DNA from: Oscillospiraceae bacterium
GTDB taxonomy: Bacteria; Bacillota; Clostridia; Oscillospirales; Acutalibacteraceae
Length of the DNA: 64,000 nucleotides
Assembly (NCBI GenBank): GCA_022650485.1
Contig: JALCPP010000008.1
Span: 62,001-126,000 of the forward strand
Reading direction: 5' to 3'
Made by a program: the position numbers and the translations under genes. Positions 1 to 8,753 of this stretch are shown here, piece by piece. A model generated the notes under the pieces. The model was not told the origin of the DNA. It saw only the letters and a program-made list of their open reading frames with translations, and ran no database searches. The first letter of the stretch is position 1; each line of letters starts with the position of its first letter.

Positions 1-1680
1 GATGCCTTCCTGCTGCATCAAAATATTTGGATTGCCCTGCTGAGCCACTACTCCGTCATTTAACACGACAATGTGATCCGCGCCCGCCACCGTTCTCATT
101 CTGTGGGCGATAATGATGACCGTTTTATTTTGAATCAAACGGGACAGTGACTCTTGAATCATGGTTTCATTTTCCACATCCAGAGAAGCGGTTGCTTCGT
201 CCAGAAGAATAATCGGGGCGTTCTTCAGAAATGCACGGGCAAGGGAGATACGCTGGCGCTCACCGCCGGAAAGCTCGCAGCCGTTTTCTCCAATTTGTGA
301 ATTCCAGCTGTTTGGCAGCTTTTTCGCAAATTCGTCACAGTGCGCCAGTTTTGCCGCATGGATTACTTCTGCATCCGTTGCATCCTTTCTTCCGATGCGG
401 ATGTTTTCCATAATTGTATTGTTAAACAGCGTTACATCCTGAAAAACGATGGAATAGAGCGATAGCAGCGTTTCCGGGTCGATGGTTGAAATATCCATGC
501 CGCCCACCGTTATCTTGCCTTTGGTGATGTCCCAAAAGCGTGCGATCAGACGGGATACCGTGGTTTTGCCGCTGCCGGAAGGACCGATCAGCGCCGTCAC
601 CTGGCCCTGTTTCGCTGTAAAGGAGACATCACGCAGGATTGGTTCATCTTTATGATAGGCGAAGCCGACGTGGTCAAATTTGATGTCACAGCCTTTGTTA
701 GTCAGGGTTTCGGAACCTGTCTGCATCGGATGCTCAAGAATTTCATTCATTCGTTCACTTTGAATGTTGGTCGCAATGATTGCACTTAAATTATCCAAAG
801 AAGCCATCATTGGGTCATACATTCTGGAAACAACCAGAAGAAACATGAAAAAGGTGAGAATATTCAGACTGCCGTTTGCAAGCAGAATACTGCCGACCAG
901 TGCTGTGGTTGCAATTCCTAATTTTAAAATCATTCTGGCCGAACCGTTGAATAACGCATTGAACAGTTCTGTTACAATCGTATATTTTTCAACGGCTTTA
1001 ATTTTTTTATCAAGTCCCGCCATGTACTGATTTTCTGCGTTGTTGGCTTTCAGGTCGCGCACCGATTCCAGACATTCCTGAATCCCGTCCGCACAGTCCA
1101 TTTTATAACCCATCTGTTTCATTTGAACGGTGTGCATGAACCGGGACGAAAAAATAACCACCGCGAAGGAAACCGGAAGAACCCAAAGAGCAGCCAGTGC
1201 CATTCGCCAGTCGAAGCAGAACAGACCAATTGCAACCAGCAGTGTGGAAAGCATGGAACCAATCAGCTCTGGAATCCAGTGGGAAGAGGCGGTTTCCAGC
1301 GTGGCACAGTCCGACATAATCGTACTGGTCAGGTCGGAAAGATCTTTGCGACCAAAAAACGAAAGTGGAAGTTTGCGCAGCCTTTCAGCAAGAGAAATAC
1401 GGCGGACTCCGCTTTCTACATAAGTGGAAAAGAAAGTCGCTTTGTATTGAATGTAGCAGGTGAAAAAGATAAGAACAAGGCAGCAGATGATGCCGGTTGT
1501 ATAAAAAGCAGTGCGCCCTCCCAGGGCTGTACCGTTTAATAAATCACCAACTAGGTAATAAAGTAAGCCGACCGGGAACATCAGAGAAAGATAGAAGACG
1601 AAACAAGCGCCAAACGCTTTTACCATGTCTTTTGCCCCTTTTGGGGAAAGTGCGTATTTGTGCTGTAAAAATTTAAGCAT
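1..1680 (-). CDS. Exporter-fold ABC transporter subunit (membrane domain + ATPase), 3' end outside window
   Basis: About 560 residues are visible and the stop codon lies beyond the window edge. The first ~310 residues are membrane helices; the ATPase domain shows Walker A GPSGSGKTT near residue 363, signature LSGGERQR near 467, Walker B IILLDEATA near 490 and the H-loop IIAHR. Against a usual length of about 580 residues, only a short tail is missing. The ATG at 1680 overlaps the last 8 bases of the upstream half-transporter gene, so the two are probably translated together as a heterodimer. By family this could be a drug exporter, but the operator upstream of the pair and the neighbouring iron genes favour a metal-chelate (siderophore or haem-like) transporter of the YbtPQ/IrtAB kind. 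That assignment is inference. Confidence 0.85.
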   Translation of the reverse strand, partial: MLKFLQHKYALSPKGAKDMVKAFGACFVFYLSLMFPVGLLYYLVGDLLNGTALGGRTAFYTTGIICCLVLIFFTCYIQYKATFFSTYVESGVRRISLAERLRKLPLSFFGRKDLSDLTSTIMSDCATLETASSHWIPELIGSMLSTLLVAIGLFCFDWRMALAALWVLPVSFAVVIFSSRFMHTVQMKQMGYKMDCADGIQECLESVRDLKANNAENQYMAGLDKKIKAVEKYTIVTELFNALFNGSARMILKLGIATTALVGSILLANGSLNILTFFMFLLVVSRMYDPMMASLDNLSAIIATNIQSERMNEILEHPMQTGSETLTNKGCDIKFDHVGFAYHKDEPILRDVSFTAKQGQVTALIGPSGSGKTTVSRLIARFWDITKGKITVGGMDISTIDPETLLSLYSIVFQDVTLFNNTIMENIRIGRKDATDAEVIHAAKLAHCDEFAKKLPNSWNSQIGENGCELSGGERQRISLARAFLKNAPIILLDEATASLDVENETMIQESLSRLIQNKTVIIIAHRMRTVAGADHIVVLNDGVVAQQGNPNILMQQEGI

Positions 1681-3448
1681 TCTGAGTACCTACCTTCCAT
1701 TTGGCGGCCAGTCCATATTGCTGCCACATATGCGCATACAATCCATTCTGTGACGTGAGCGCTTCATGACTGCCGGATTCGGCAATCTGCCCGTCTTTCA
1801 GGACAAAGATGCGGTCTGCGCTTGTTACGGTGGAAAGCCGGTGTGCAATCATGATGACCGTTTTGCCTTTGGCCAGCGTGGTAAACGCTTTCTGTACTTT
1901 CGCTTCATTGTCCGGGTCAGCGAAAGCGGTCGCTTCATCAAGGATGAGAATTGGTGAATTTTTCAGCATCACGCGTGCGATGGAGATACGCTGCTGTTCA
2001 CCGCCCGACAGATAAATCCCTTTGGAACCAATGACGGTGTCGATTCCGTTAGGAAGTTTTTTAATGATGTCGTCACATTGTGCATCGTGCAGCGCCTTTT
2101 GTACTTCCGCCCGCGTGGCGTTCGGTCTGGCCATCTGTACATTCTTAAAGATGGATGTTTTTAAAAGGCGGCTGTCCTGAAATACAAAGGACACGGTGTT
2201 CATCAATTCTTTTTTTGCAATGTTTTTAACATTTACTTTACCGATTTTGACTTCTCCGCTGTTCACATCCCAAAAACGGGCGATGACGCTGGCAAGGGTC
2301 GTTTTTCCGCCGCCGGATGGGCCGACAAAAGCAATGTGTTCTCCGGGCGCAATCGTTAGATTAATCCCATTAAGAGCGTTTTCCTTTGCGTCGTGATAGT
2401 GGAATACGGCGTTTTTCAGGGTGATGGAATTGTCCTGCGGATGTTCCGCTGCCAGCGGTTCCGGCAGGGGGGTCAGCTTCATTACGCTGTCAATGCGCTT
2501 GACCGCATCTTCTACAATCATCTTATTTTCGCTGGAATACAGAATCTTGGTTAGGTTTAAGGTGAGTACCGGTGTGATAATAATGTAGAACAGAAGATTC
2601 AGCAGAAAGGTATTGGTGACGTTTTCGCTTGTCATCACCAAAGCTGCGGCAATGAGCACGGCAAAAATCGCATTGATTAAGGTTGTGAAGAGCAGCATTG
2701 GAATCATGGCGTCTTTTGTGTAGGCAATAACCCACTTGCCGTAGTTGTCGATGGATGCCTTAAAGTGCTTAAAAGAAAATACCGACTGCCCGAAGGTTTT
2801 TACAACCGGTACCCCGCGGACATATTCTACCGCTTCATTTGACATTTGGTCCAGGGAATTTTGATACTCATTCATTTTTTCTTTCATTTTTACACCGACC
2901 ATGGCAGACATAAGCGCAAATGCCAAAACCACTGGAATCAGGCTTAGAAGTCCCAGTCGCCAGTCGAAAGACAGTAAAAGGACAATCAAACCTGCCGGTG
3001 CGGCAATTGCTCCGGCGCGGTCCGGCAGCTGGTGGGCAAGATAGGTTTCTGTTGCGGCGCTGGACTCATTGACGATCTTGCGCAGCTTTCCGCTTCCGAT
3101 TCCATCCATGAATCCAAGCGGCAGTGTTACAATATGGTGCATTGCGCCGGAGCGGATGTTGGCCTGCACCCGAAACGCTGCCAGATGCGAACAGATTAAT
3201 CCTCCCATGTAGATCAGCATGGACGCAATGGAAAACAGCACGGCCATCCAGCCGTTGTGGGAAAGATTGACTGCCTGTTCAAAGTGCGGCGAAACGTCCA
3301 GCACCTCTTTGATGATCTTCCAGATATAGATAAATGGAAGCAGTGCCACCAATGCGCTGAGGGCTGACAATATCCATGAAGATATGGTCAGAATTTTAAA
3401 TTTGCCCGCATAGCCAAGCAGTTTTGACAGATCCGACTGCTTTTTCAA
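1673..3448 (-). CDS. Exporter-fold ABC transporter subunit, partner of the 1-1680 gene
   Basis: A 591-residue half-transporter: membrane helices over residues ~15-300, then Walker A GPSGGGKTT at 376-384, Q-loop Q424, signature LSGGEQQ at 480-486 and Walker B LILDEATA at 501-508. The D-loop region reads AFADPDNE instead of the common ASLD; from memory this variant occurs in YbtP/Q-like siderophore transporters, while the partner subunit has the ordinary ASLD. The start is TTG at 3448, chosen because a strong AAGGAGGT lies 8 bases upstream and no ATG fits. A 20-base palindromic operator sits just upstream (3469-3488). Likely forms a heterodimer with the downstream overlapping gene. Substrate unknown; metal-chelate import or export is inferred from regulation. 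Confidence 0.87.
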   Translation of the reverse strand: MKKQSDLSKLLGYAGKFKILTISSWILSALSALVALLPFIYIWKIIKEVLDVSPHFEQAVNLSHNGWMAVLFSIASMLIYMGGLICSHLAAFRVQANIRSGAMHHIVTLPLGFMDGIGSGKLRKIVNESSAATETYLAHQLPDRAGAIAAPAGLIVLLLSFDWRLGLLSLIPVVLAFALMSAMVGVKMKEKMNEYQNSLDQMSNEAVEYVRGVPVVKTFGQSVFSFKHFKASIDNYGKWVIAYTKDAMIPMLLFTTLINAIFAVLIAAALVMTSENVTNTFLLNLLFYIIITPVLTLNLTKILYSSENKMIVEDAVKRIDSVMKLTPLPEPLAAEHPQDNSITLKNAVFHYHDAKENALNGINLTIAPGEHIAFVGPSGGGKTTLASVIARFWDVNSGEVKIGKVNVKNIAKKELMNTVSFVFQDSRLLKTSIFKNVQMARPNATRAEVQKALHDAQCDDIIKKLPNGIDTVIGSKGIYLSGGEQQRISIARVMLKNSPILILDEATAFADPDNEAKVQKAFTTLAKGKTVIMIAHRLSTVTSADRIFVLKDGQIAESGSHEALTSQNGLYAHMWQQYGLAAKWKVGTQNA

Positions 3449-3468
3449 ATTTTGTTACCTCCTTGAAA

Positions 3469-3488
3469 CGGTTAGTCAAGACTAACCG
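3469..3488. promoter_or_regulatory. Predicted DtxR-type operator before the ABC pair
   Basis: Perfect 20-base palindrome CGGTTAGTCAAGACTAACCG (9-base arms, AA centre). It shares the GTTAG...CTAAC half-sites with palindromes at 7553-7570, 13227-13244 and 13193-13210. It lies 44 bases downstream of a TATAAT and immediately upstream of the AAGGAGGT of the ABC gene, so a bound repressor would act as a roadblock. The regulator is inferred to be the DtxR-like protein at 9500-9928. Confidence 0.75.
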
Positions 3489-3501
3489 AAGCTCCAATTT
3501 A

Positions 3502-3537
3502 AGGCGCCTTTGCGGCGCCTGTCTGTATTCTATTATA
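3502..3537 (-). promoter_or_regulatory. -10 element and GC hairpin of the ABC-pair leader
   Basis: On the minus strand TATAAT (3532-3537) is followed by the hairpin AGGCGCC-GCAAA-GGCGCCT (3502-3520) and then the palindromic operator. No good -35 is visible at 17 bases. The hairpin may also end transcripts from the ECF genes upstream, although its T-run is poor. The same order (-10, GGCGCC hairpin, operator) occurs before the DUF3793 gene. Confidence 0.5.
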
Positions 3538-3625
3538 CAGTAGCATCAGCACGGTCTCTGCTCCGTTTCAACGGAACTTGGCTCCATTCAGACACAGATC
3601 GTGTTCAGTCAAACCGTCCAGTAAA

Positions 3626-5086
3626 TTACTCTTTTTCGTGCAGAAAGAAATGAATCAGCCGCTTCTTGTTTTCTTCCATGAGGGGATACCATTCCACCTC
3701 AGTCCCTTTTTCCAAGTGAAGAACATGTGTGCAGCAGCGCAGAACCAGTTCCGGGTCGTGTGTTACCACAAAGACTGTTTTTCTGCCTTTTAAAGAGCGT
3801 AATAACTGGGAAGTCTGTTTCATGTGGCTAAAATCAAGGCCGCTGGTCGGTTCGTCAAAAAGTAGAATGTCTTTGTTTGCCAAAAATGCGGATGCAATTG
3901 CCACACGCTGTTTTTGTCCTCCGGATAACGACATGGGATGTCGGGAAGACAGTTCCGTCAGATCCAGCCCTTTTAACACAGAACTGACGTTATCGGCATT
4001 TCCTTCGTCCATTCCAAGGCGTACTTCGTCATCGACCGATTCGCAGAACAGCTGATGATTGACATCCTGCATGACCATATAGCATTTTTTCAGCATTTTT
4101 TTTCGGTTATACGGAACGCCGTCAAAGCAGGTTATGCCGCGGAACTTCTTTTCCAGGCCGCATAAACATTTTGAGAATGTGGACTTTCCAGCACCGTTAT
4201 GACCAATGACGGCGATAATTTCGCCCACGGGCAAGCGGAGAGAAGAAATTTGTAATGCCGGTGTCTTTTTATAAGAAAAGTTGTAATTTTTTAAGACAAG
4301 TGTTGTTCCGTCGTTGTGAAAACCAGTGGGATGAAGCGATAAGTCTTTTAAGGAAAGCGTGCGAAGTCCCAGACCGCTGATTTTCTGCGGTGAGAACAGG
4401 CGAAACTGCTCCATTGGAAGATCAAATCCGATTTGGCCTTTTTTGATATAAATGACACGGTCACAGACGTCTTTGAGCCAATACAGGCGGTGTTCGGAAA
4501 TAATGACGGTTTTTCCCTGGGACTTCCAGAGCAGCAGGGTGTTCTTCAGGTCTTCAATGGCGTCGATATCCAGGTTTGAAGTCGGTTCGTCCAAAACGAA
4601 AATGCCCGGATTCACGGCCCAGACGGACGCGCAGGCAATTTTCTGCTTTTCACCGCCGGAAAGGTTGAAAATGCTACGGCCGAGCAGCGGGGTGATATGG
4701 AGTTTTTCAGACACATCGTGAACGCGCTGATGGACGATTCTTTCCGGCATGCCCATGTTTTCGCATCCAAAGGCGACTTCGCTGGTGGTGTCCACGCAAA
4801 AAAACTGACTGCGTGGATTTTGAAATACGCTTCCCACGTGGCGCGCGGTTTTATACAACTCGGTTTTGGCGATGTCCATTCCGTTGAGTAAAATCTGGCC
4901 GGTCATTCTGCCTTCATAATAATGGGGGATCAGGCCGTTCAGCAGTCGGGTGACCGTAGTTTTTCCGCACCCGGATTCTCCGCAGAGCAGCACGCATTCT
5001 CCCTGACCGATGGAAAGCGATATGTTATTTAATGCGCTGTTTTCTGAATTTGCATACTGAAAACTTGCGTTTTTAATTTCTATCAT
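3626..5086 (-). CDS. ECF transporter energising subunit with two fused ATPase domains
   Basis: 486 residues with two complete ABC ATPase domains: domain 1 has Walker A CGESGCGKTT (35-44), signature LSGGEKQ (142-148) and Walker B IFVLDEP (162-168); domain 2 has GHNGAGKST (295-303), LSGGQKQ (387-393) and ILLFDEP (407-413). It is a fusion of the EcfA and EcfA' type, as in YkoD-like ECF systems, so this ECF transporter has its own dedicated energy module rather than the shared one. The ATG follows the EcfT stop by 9 bases, with GAGGTG overlapping that stop. It supplies ATP hydrolysis for uptake by the S component at 5833-6402. Confidence 0.88.
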   Translation of the reverse strand: MIEIKNASFQYANSENSALNNISLSIGQGECVLLCGESGCGKTTVTRLLNGLIPHYYEGRMTGQILLNGMDIAKTELYKTARHVGSVFQNPRSQFFCVDTTSEVAFGCENMGMPERIVHQRVHDVSEKLHITPLLGRSIFNLSGGEKQKIACASVWAVNPGIFVLDEPTSNLDIDAIEDLKNTLLLWKSQGKTVIISEHRLYWLKDVCDRVIYIKKGQIGFDLPMEQFRLFSPQKISGLGLRTLSLKDLSLHPTGFHNDGTTLVLKNYNFSYKKTPALQISSLRLPVGEIIAVIGHNGAGKSTFSKCLCGLEKKFRGITCFDGVPYNRKKMLKKCYMVMQDVNHQLFCESVDDEVRLGMDEGNADNVSSVLKGLDLTELSSRHPMSLSGGQKQRVAIASAFLANKDILLFDEPTSGLDFSHMKQTSQLLRSLKGRKTVFVVTHDPELVLRCCTHVLHLEKGTEVEWYPLMEENKKRLIHFFLHEKE

Positions 5087-5095
5087 AATGGCACC

Positions 5096-5833
5096 TCAAA
5101 AAGCTCCGCATGCATCCAGAAAAAGACAGCCAAATGGCACAGCACACAGAAGAATCATGATCATATCCTGCAAGTGGAACCCGATGCGGCAAATGTTGGT
5201 TCGCTTTACGGTGCCGCCGAGCCCGCGTGTCAATGCGGCTGCCGATAACTCGTCCCCGATTTTTACAGAACAGGTCATTAACGGAATGAAGCGGTATTCC
5301 AACATCTTTCCCGCGTTTTTTCCGCCAAAGCTGATTCCGCGCATTTTCATAGCCGCGTTGATCGACGCAAATTCATCGGCGACTGTTGGAAAGAAGCGGA
5401 ACATGACGGACAGGGGGATGATGAGCTTTTCACTTAGATGCAGGCGCTGCATGGACGCTGTGAATTCGCTGACCGTTGTGGTTGAAATGACATAAATCCC
5501 CATTGTCAGGCTGGGCATGAGTTTTGTGATAATGCCTGCGGCACCGAGAAGCAGGAAGTGTAAACATCCGCTGGTGTGCGGCCCAAACAGGGCAAAGGTC
5601 AGATAGGCGGCGGAATAAATCCCCGCATACGTCGCGGCAGATTTGTACTTTTTCGAAACTGTCAGCAGGAACAGCGGCAAGACACAAAGACAAGGGGTGA
5701 GAAACGAGGCGCTCTCGCTTCCCATCCCCCCTAATACAAAGGTCGACATGGTAATCAGCAGAATGAGCTTTGTCCGGGGATCCAGCACAAAACTTCGATT
5801 TTCTATCCTGGTTTGTAAAATGCCGTTTTGCAT
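5096..5833 (-). CDS. ECF transporter transmembrane coupling subunit (EcfT)
   Basis: 245 residues when started at the ATG at 5833, which overlaps the TGA of the S-component gene by one base. The protein begins MQNGILQTRIENRSF followed by LDPRTKLILL, the usual EcfT opening (DPRTKL), then several hydrophobic helices. Near residues 175-180 is AAMKMRG and further on AALTRGLGG; such A-R-G segments are the cytoplasmic coupling helices that contact the ATPases in this family. It couples the two-domain ATPase to the S component. A longer in-frame reading to 5941 exists but would run deep into the upstream gene without a ribosome site. Confidence 0.87.
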   Translation of the reverse strand: MQNGILQTRIENRSFVLDPRTKLILLITMSTFVLGGMGSESASFLTPCLCVLPLFLLTVSKKYKSAATYAGIYSAAYLTFALFGPHTSGCLHFLLLGAAGIITKLMPSLTMGIYVISTTTVSEFTASMQRLHLSEKLIIPLSVMFRFFPTVADEFASINAAMKMRGISFGGKNAGKMLEYRFIPLMTCSVKIGDELSAAALTRGLGGTVKRTNICRIGFHLQDMIMILLCAVPFGCLFLDACGAF

Positions 5834-6402
5834 CAGGCAATCCCTGCTCTGGTAAAGTGCTTTTTTAAAAGTGACTTTCCAATCACTCCGCCGATGATGC
5901 CGCCTATAAAGGCCGCGGCGAACAAGGCCGGGCACATCCACGCGGGCATCAGTCTGGTCATGGCATCAATATATTCCTGCCTGGTTGAAAAGTATTTTTC
6001 AATATCGAGGAAGAAGGGAAGGTAATTGCCCCATACCCAGATGCTGAACACACCGGCCGTTAAAATTGCTTTTCCCGTACTTCTGTAATTTCCGCTTTTA
6101 TAGATCAACTCAGCAAGCAGTCCGGTCACAGCCCCGACAATCAGGGAGTAATATCCCATGCCGGTCAGCAGCATCAACAGCCCCATGAGAAGACTCATAA
6201 TCCAGATCATTCCGAATTTTTTAACTTTGGTTAAAAACAGCATAAACGGAATTCCGGCCAAGATGGGGACAAGCGCGCTGATCAATACCATGAAAATTGG
6301 AATGTAACCGAGCATTGCGATGGCAAAAACGACGACGAAATAAATTGCGGAATAGATTCCTACATTGATCAGGTCTTTCCCCTGCAGCTTTTCGCTTTTC
6401 AT
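5833..6402 (-). CDS. ECF transporter substrate-binding (S) component, Trep_Strep/MptD-like family
   Basis: 189 residues, nearly all hydrophobic, with about five or six membrane segments after a short hydrophilic start (MKSEKLQGKDLINVGIYSA). The KDLINVGIYSAIYF opening and overall pattern match the Trep_Strep/MptD family of putative S components, whose substrate has not, to my knowledge, been settled. ATG at 6402 is preceded by AAGGGGAC; longer in-frame extension overlaps the flavodoxin gene and lacks a ribosome site. In this operon it sits between a flavodoxin and EcfT under a predicted metal-responsive operator, so an iron or iron-chelate substrate is plausible but unproven. Confidence 0.8.
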   Translation of the reverse strand: MKSEKLQGKDLINVGIYSAIYFVVVFAIAMLGYIPIFMVLISALVPILAGIPFMLFLTKVKKFGMIWIMSLLMGLLMLLTGMGYYSLIVGAVTGLLAELIYKSGNYRSTGKAILTAGVFSIWVWGNYLPFFLDIEKYFSTRQEYIDAMTRLMPAWMCPALFAAAFIGGIIGGVIGKSLLKKHFTRAGIA

Positions 6403-6418
6403 TTTGTGTCCCCTTTTT

Positions 6419-6844
6419 TTATTCAGCAAGCGCCGCGCCAAGTGCTTTACAGGAAGCAATTCCGTTGTCGTCCGGTGCTTCATTGCAGATGACACTGCCG
6501 CAGGCAAAAACAGCTTCGTCTTTTTTACAGGCTGCTTCCCAGTTGCGCATCCACTCGCCATCCCCCCAGCCGTATGAACCGAACAATGCGATCTTTTTGC
6601 CGCTTAATTTGGATTCGCAGGAGGAGAACATCGGCTCAAATTCGCTTTCTTCCAAAACTTCGGTACCCATTGCAGGGCATCCGAAAGCAATTGCGTCCAT
6701 AGAGTCTATCATAGACGGGTCGAATGTATCCGGTGTCAGCAGAACTGCTTCGGCGCCCTTATCTTTCACGCCTTGCGCAACCGCTTCCGCCATAGATTGT
6801 GTATTCCCTGTTCCGCTCCAATAAACTACTGCAATTTTACTCAT
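6419..6844 (-). CDS. Flavodoxin
   Basis: A 141-residue single-domain flavodoxin. The N-terminus reads SKIAVVYWSGTGNTQSMAEAV, whose SGTGNTQ is the FMN phosphate-binding loop; later segments FGCPAMG and FGSYGWGDGEW are the two isoalloxazine-binding loops. Flavodoxins are small FMN electron carriers that replace ferredoxin under iron shortage. Its location between DUF3793 and an ECF transporter behind the operator at 7553-7570 fits iron-starvation expression. It could also give electrons for reductive release of imported iron (speculation). The start at 6844 follows AGGCAGGATAAA; an in-frame start at 6865 has a poorer context. Confidence 0.92.
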   Translation of the reverse strand: MSKIAVVYWSGTGNTQSMAEAVAQGVKDKGAEAVLLTPDTFDPSMIDSMDAIAFGCPAMGTEVLEESEFEPMFSSCESKLSGKKIALFGSYGWGDGEWMRNWEAACKKDEAVFACGSVICNEAPDDNGIASCKALGAALAE

Positions 6845-6880
6845 TGAATTTATCCTGCCTTTCATGAAATAAATAATATA

Positions 6881-7432
6881 TTAAACAGCTACGGTCAGCC
6901 GTTCTATGGATTTGCCTTTTGCCCACTGTTCACAATAAACAGCAGTGCATTTTCTGTATTTTGCAAAGAGCCTTTTTGCCTTTTGCTCGTTGCCGTATAC
7001 CTTCCAAAACCCGACGCATTTACAGCCGCCGGCTTTGTTTTCAATAAATCCCTGCACATCTTCCGGCGGATAACCGAGGAACAGGCCGATTTCATGTGGA
7101 AATTCGGAGCAGCTCTTCAGTTTGCAGGCGACCTGCGCCAGACATTGTTCCGGATGAGCATCATGGTATCCGTGCTTTTGAAGCAAGGTGCAGGCCTGCC
7201 GATTCGATAAATCTTTTTTCAGCATATCGGGCCGATAAAGATAAATAAGCGCTTTGTGATTTGAAAACCGCAAAGGTAAAACACGAACTCCCTTAGGGAC
7301 GAGAAAGCGGTTTAGCTTCCTCAGATCATTTCGCAGCGTCTCTTCCGAATCAAACTTGCACGCAAACAGATTCGCTGTTTTGATTCCGGCAAGTGTGGGG
7401 GAGCAATGACGTACCAGTAACTTTTCTGACAT
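6881..7432 (-). CDS. DUF3793 family protein
   Basis: 183 residues, soluble, unknown function. It matches the DUF3793 family of anaerobic Firmicutes: an N-terminal half with SEETLRNDLRKLNRFLVPKGVRVLPL and a C-terminal half with PHEIGLFLGYPPEDVQGFI followed by CKCVGFWKVYGN. No catalytic motif is apparent to me. Seven cysteines include CKC. It is the first gene of the flavodoxin/ECF operon, has a GGGAGGTAG ribosome site, and lies behind a predicted DtxR-type operator, so a role in iron acquisition or iron-sparing metabolism is likely by context only. Confidence 0.8.
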   Translation of the reverse strand: MSEKLLVRHCSPTLAGIKTANLFACKFDSEETLRNDLRKLNRFLVPKGVRVLPLRFSNHKALIYLYRPDMLKKDLSNRQACTLLQKHGYHDAHPEQCLAQVACKLKSCSEFPHEIGLFLGYPPEDVQGFIENKAGGCKCVGFWKVYGNEQKAKRLFAKYRKCTAVYCEQWAKGKSIERLTVAV

Positions 7433-7552
7433 AGGACTACCTCCCGAATCATGTGCTTTTCAGCAGGAACCACCAATACTGCGGCCAAGGTGCAGCATGG
7501 GAATACACATGAAGCTTTACCGGCAATAGCCGGAGAAAAAGAGAATATTTTA

Positions 7553-7570
7553 AGTTAGCTTTTGCTAACT
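7553..7570. promoter_or_regulatory. Predicted DtxR-type operator before DUF3793/flavodoxin/ECF operon
   Basis: Perfect palindrome AGTTAGCTTTTGCTAACT (7-base arms, 4-base centre). Same half-sites as at 3469-3488 and 13227-13244. It lies 46 bases downstream of a TATTAT-like -10 (7616-7621, minus strand) with an AAGGCG/CGCCTT hairpin (7585-7605) between, the same geometry as before the ABC pair. The stretch 7433-7632 holds this leader and no gene. Confidence 0.72.
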
Positions 7571-7632
7571 GTCAGGCCTTTGAAAAGGCGCCGTTTTGAC
7601 GCCTTCCTTAAGGATATAATAATGCAATGCGC

Positions 7633-8628
7633 TTAAACAGTCCACTCCATTTGTGCAGAATTTGGCTCCGAACGGACGGTCTGGCTCCGGTATTTGCTGG
7701 GGGATACACCGATGACATCCCGAAATGCGCTGGCAAATTTGCTGCCGTTTTCGTAGCCGTATTTTCCGGCTATTTCCAGAACGGTATCGTTTGTCTGCCG
7801 AAGCGTCAGCGCGGCGGCCTGCATTTTCTGTGTGCGGATATAAGAATAGACGGAGACCCCGTAAACACCCTTAAAACTGTTTTTCAGCTGTGTGCCCGAA
7901 ACATGGAAGATATCGGTCAGCTGTTCCAACGTTATGCGGCTGTCCATATGTTTCGTCAAATACTTGCAGGTGTTTTTGGCAAGCGTTACTTGAGTCTTTG
8001 AATAAAAGCGGCGTTTTACATCGTCTTTTTCCAACTCCATTCCGTTCAGAAAAAGAAGCAGCTCTAAAATTTTCACTTTAAAGTATCCCTTTTTAATGCT
8101 GTCTGGCACAGAGTACAGCTCTGAAAAAATATGTTCCAGACATGGCTTGGAGCGAAGAATAAAGCAGCGGGTGGTGCTGCAGAACTTCCGAATCAGGGCA
8201 GAGGGCTTTACGTTAACGTCATCTAAAAGGCACGATAAACAGTCGGGTGCGCGGTCTATGTCAATCGTGATGGAGATGCCGTGGTAATGTTTGAGCGGAA
8301 AGTAAGAATCGTGTGCGGTTTCATCTTTTCGTGCAATGGCCAGATCTCCCTGTGACAAATAGCAGAATTCATCTTTGAATTCACATTCGATTCGTCCTTC
8401 CCGGCAGTGGTTGATTTCGATTACATTACCGGAAATCATTCTTTCAGCAGAACACCGCTGCATATGCGCGTCGTTATAGATTAGGTGAATGCCGGGAAAC
8501 ACGGAATAGCTGGTCATAATAATGTCCCCAGTGTGGTCCGCGATTTTGTAAACAGTGCAGTCTTCGTTTTGGAATATAATATTTAAATCAGGGCTGTTAT
8601 TAAGAGTATTTCTTTCTGTTACGAACAT
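7633..8628 (-). CDS. AraC family transcriptional regulator
   Basis: 331 residues. The C-terminal ~100 residues form the double helix-turn-helix of AraC/XylS proteins: ITLEQLTDIFHVSGTQLKNS for the first motif and DTVLEIAGKYGYENGSKFAS followed by FRDVIGVSPSKYR for the second. The N-terminal ~220 residues are a ligand-sensing domain with no recognisable enzyme motif. ATG at 8628 follows AAAGGAGCAGG. It lies directly upstream of the iron-linked ECF operon, in the same direction; AraC activators that sense imported siderophore (YbtA, PchR types) commonly sit beside such transporters, so it may be the positive regulator of this cluster (inference). Confidence 0.88.
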   Translation of the reverse strand: MFVTERNTLNNSPDLNIIFQNEDCTVYKIADHTGDIIMTSYSVFPGIHLIYNDAHMQRCSAERMISGNVIEINHCREGRIECEFKDEFCYLSQGDLAIARKDETAHDSYFPLKHYHGISITIDIDRAPDCLSCLLDDVNVKPSALIRKFCSTTRCFILRSKPCLEHIFSELYSVPDSIKKGYFKVKILELLLFLNGMELEKDDVKRRFYSKTQVTLAKNTCKYLTKHMDSRITLEQLTDIFHVSGTQLKNSFKGVYGVSVYSYIRTQKMQAAALTLRQTNDTVLEIAGKYGYENGSKFASAFRDVIGVSPSKYRSQTVRSEPNSAQMEWTV

Positions 8629-8753
8629 ATTGCCTGCTCCTTTGAATTTTGACGGAAAGAGGAAAAGACCGGGAAAGTACTGTGAAAATGAATTGAAAGG
8701 GATTACGGAATCTTGGCAAAATGAGTTGCATGCTCAGTTAGACGGGCTGTCTG

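Noticed and set aside
8629-8753. Further DtxR-type operator before the AraC gene (AGTTAGAC near 8736)
   Set aside because: Only one half-site; the other arm does not match.
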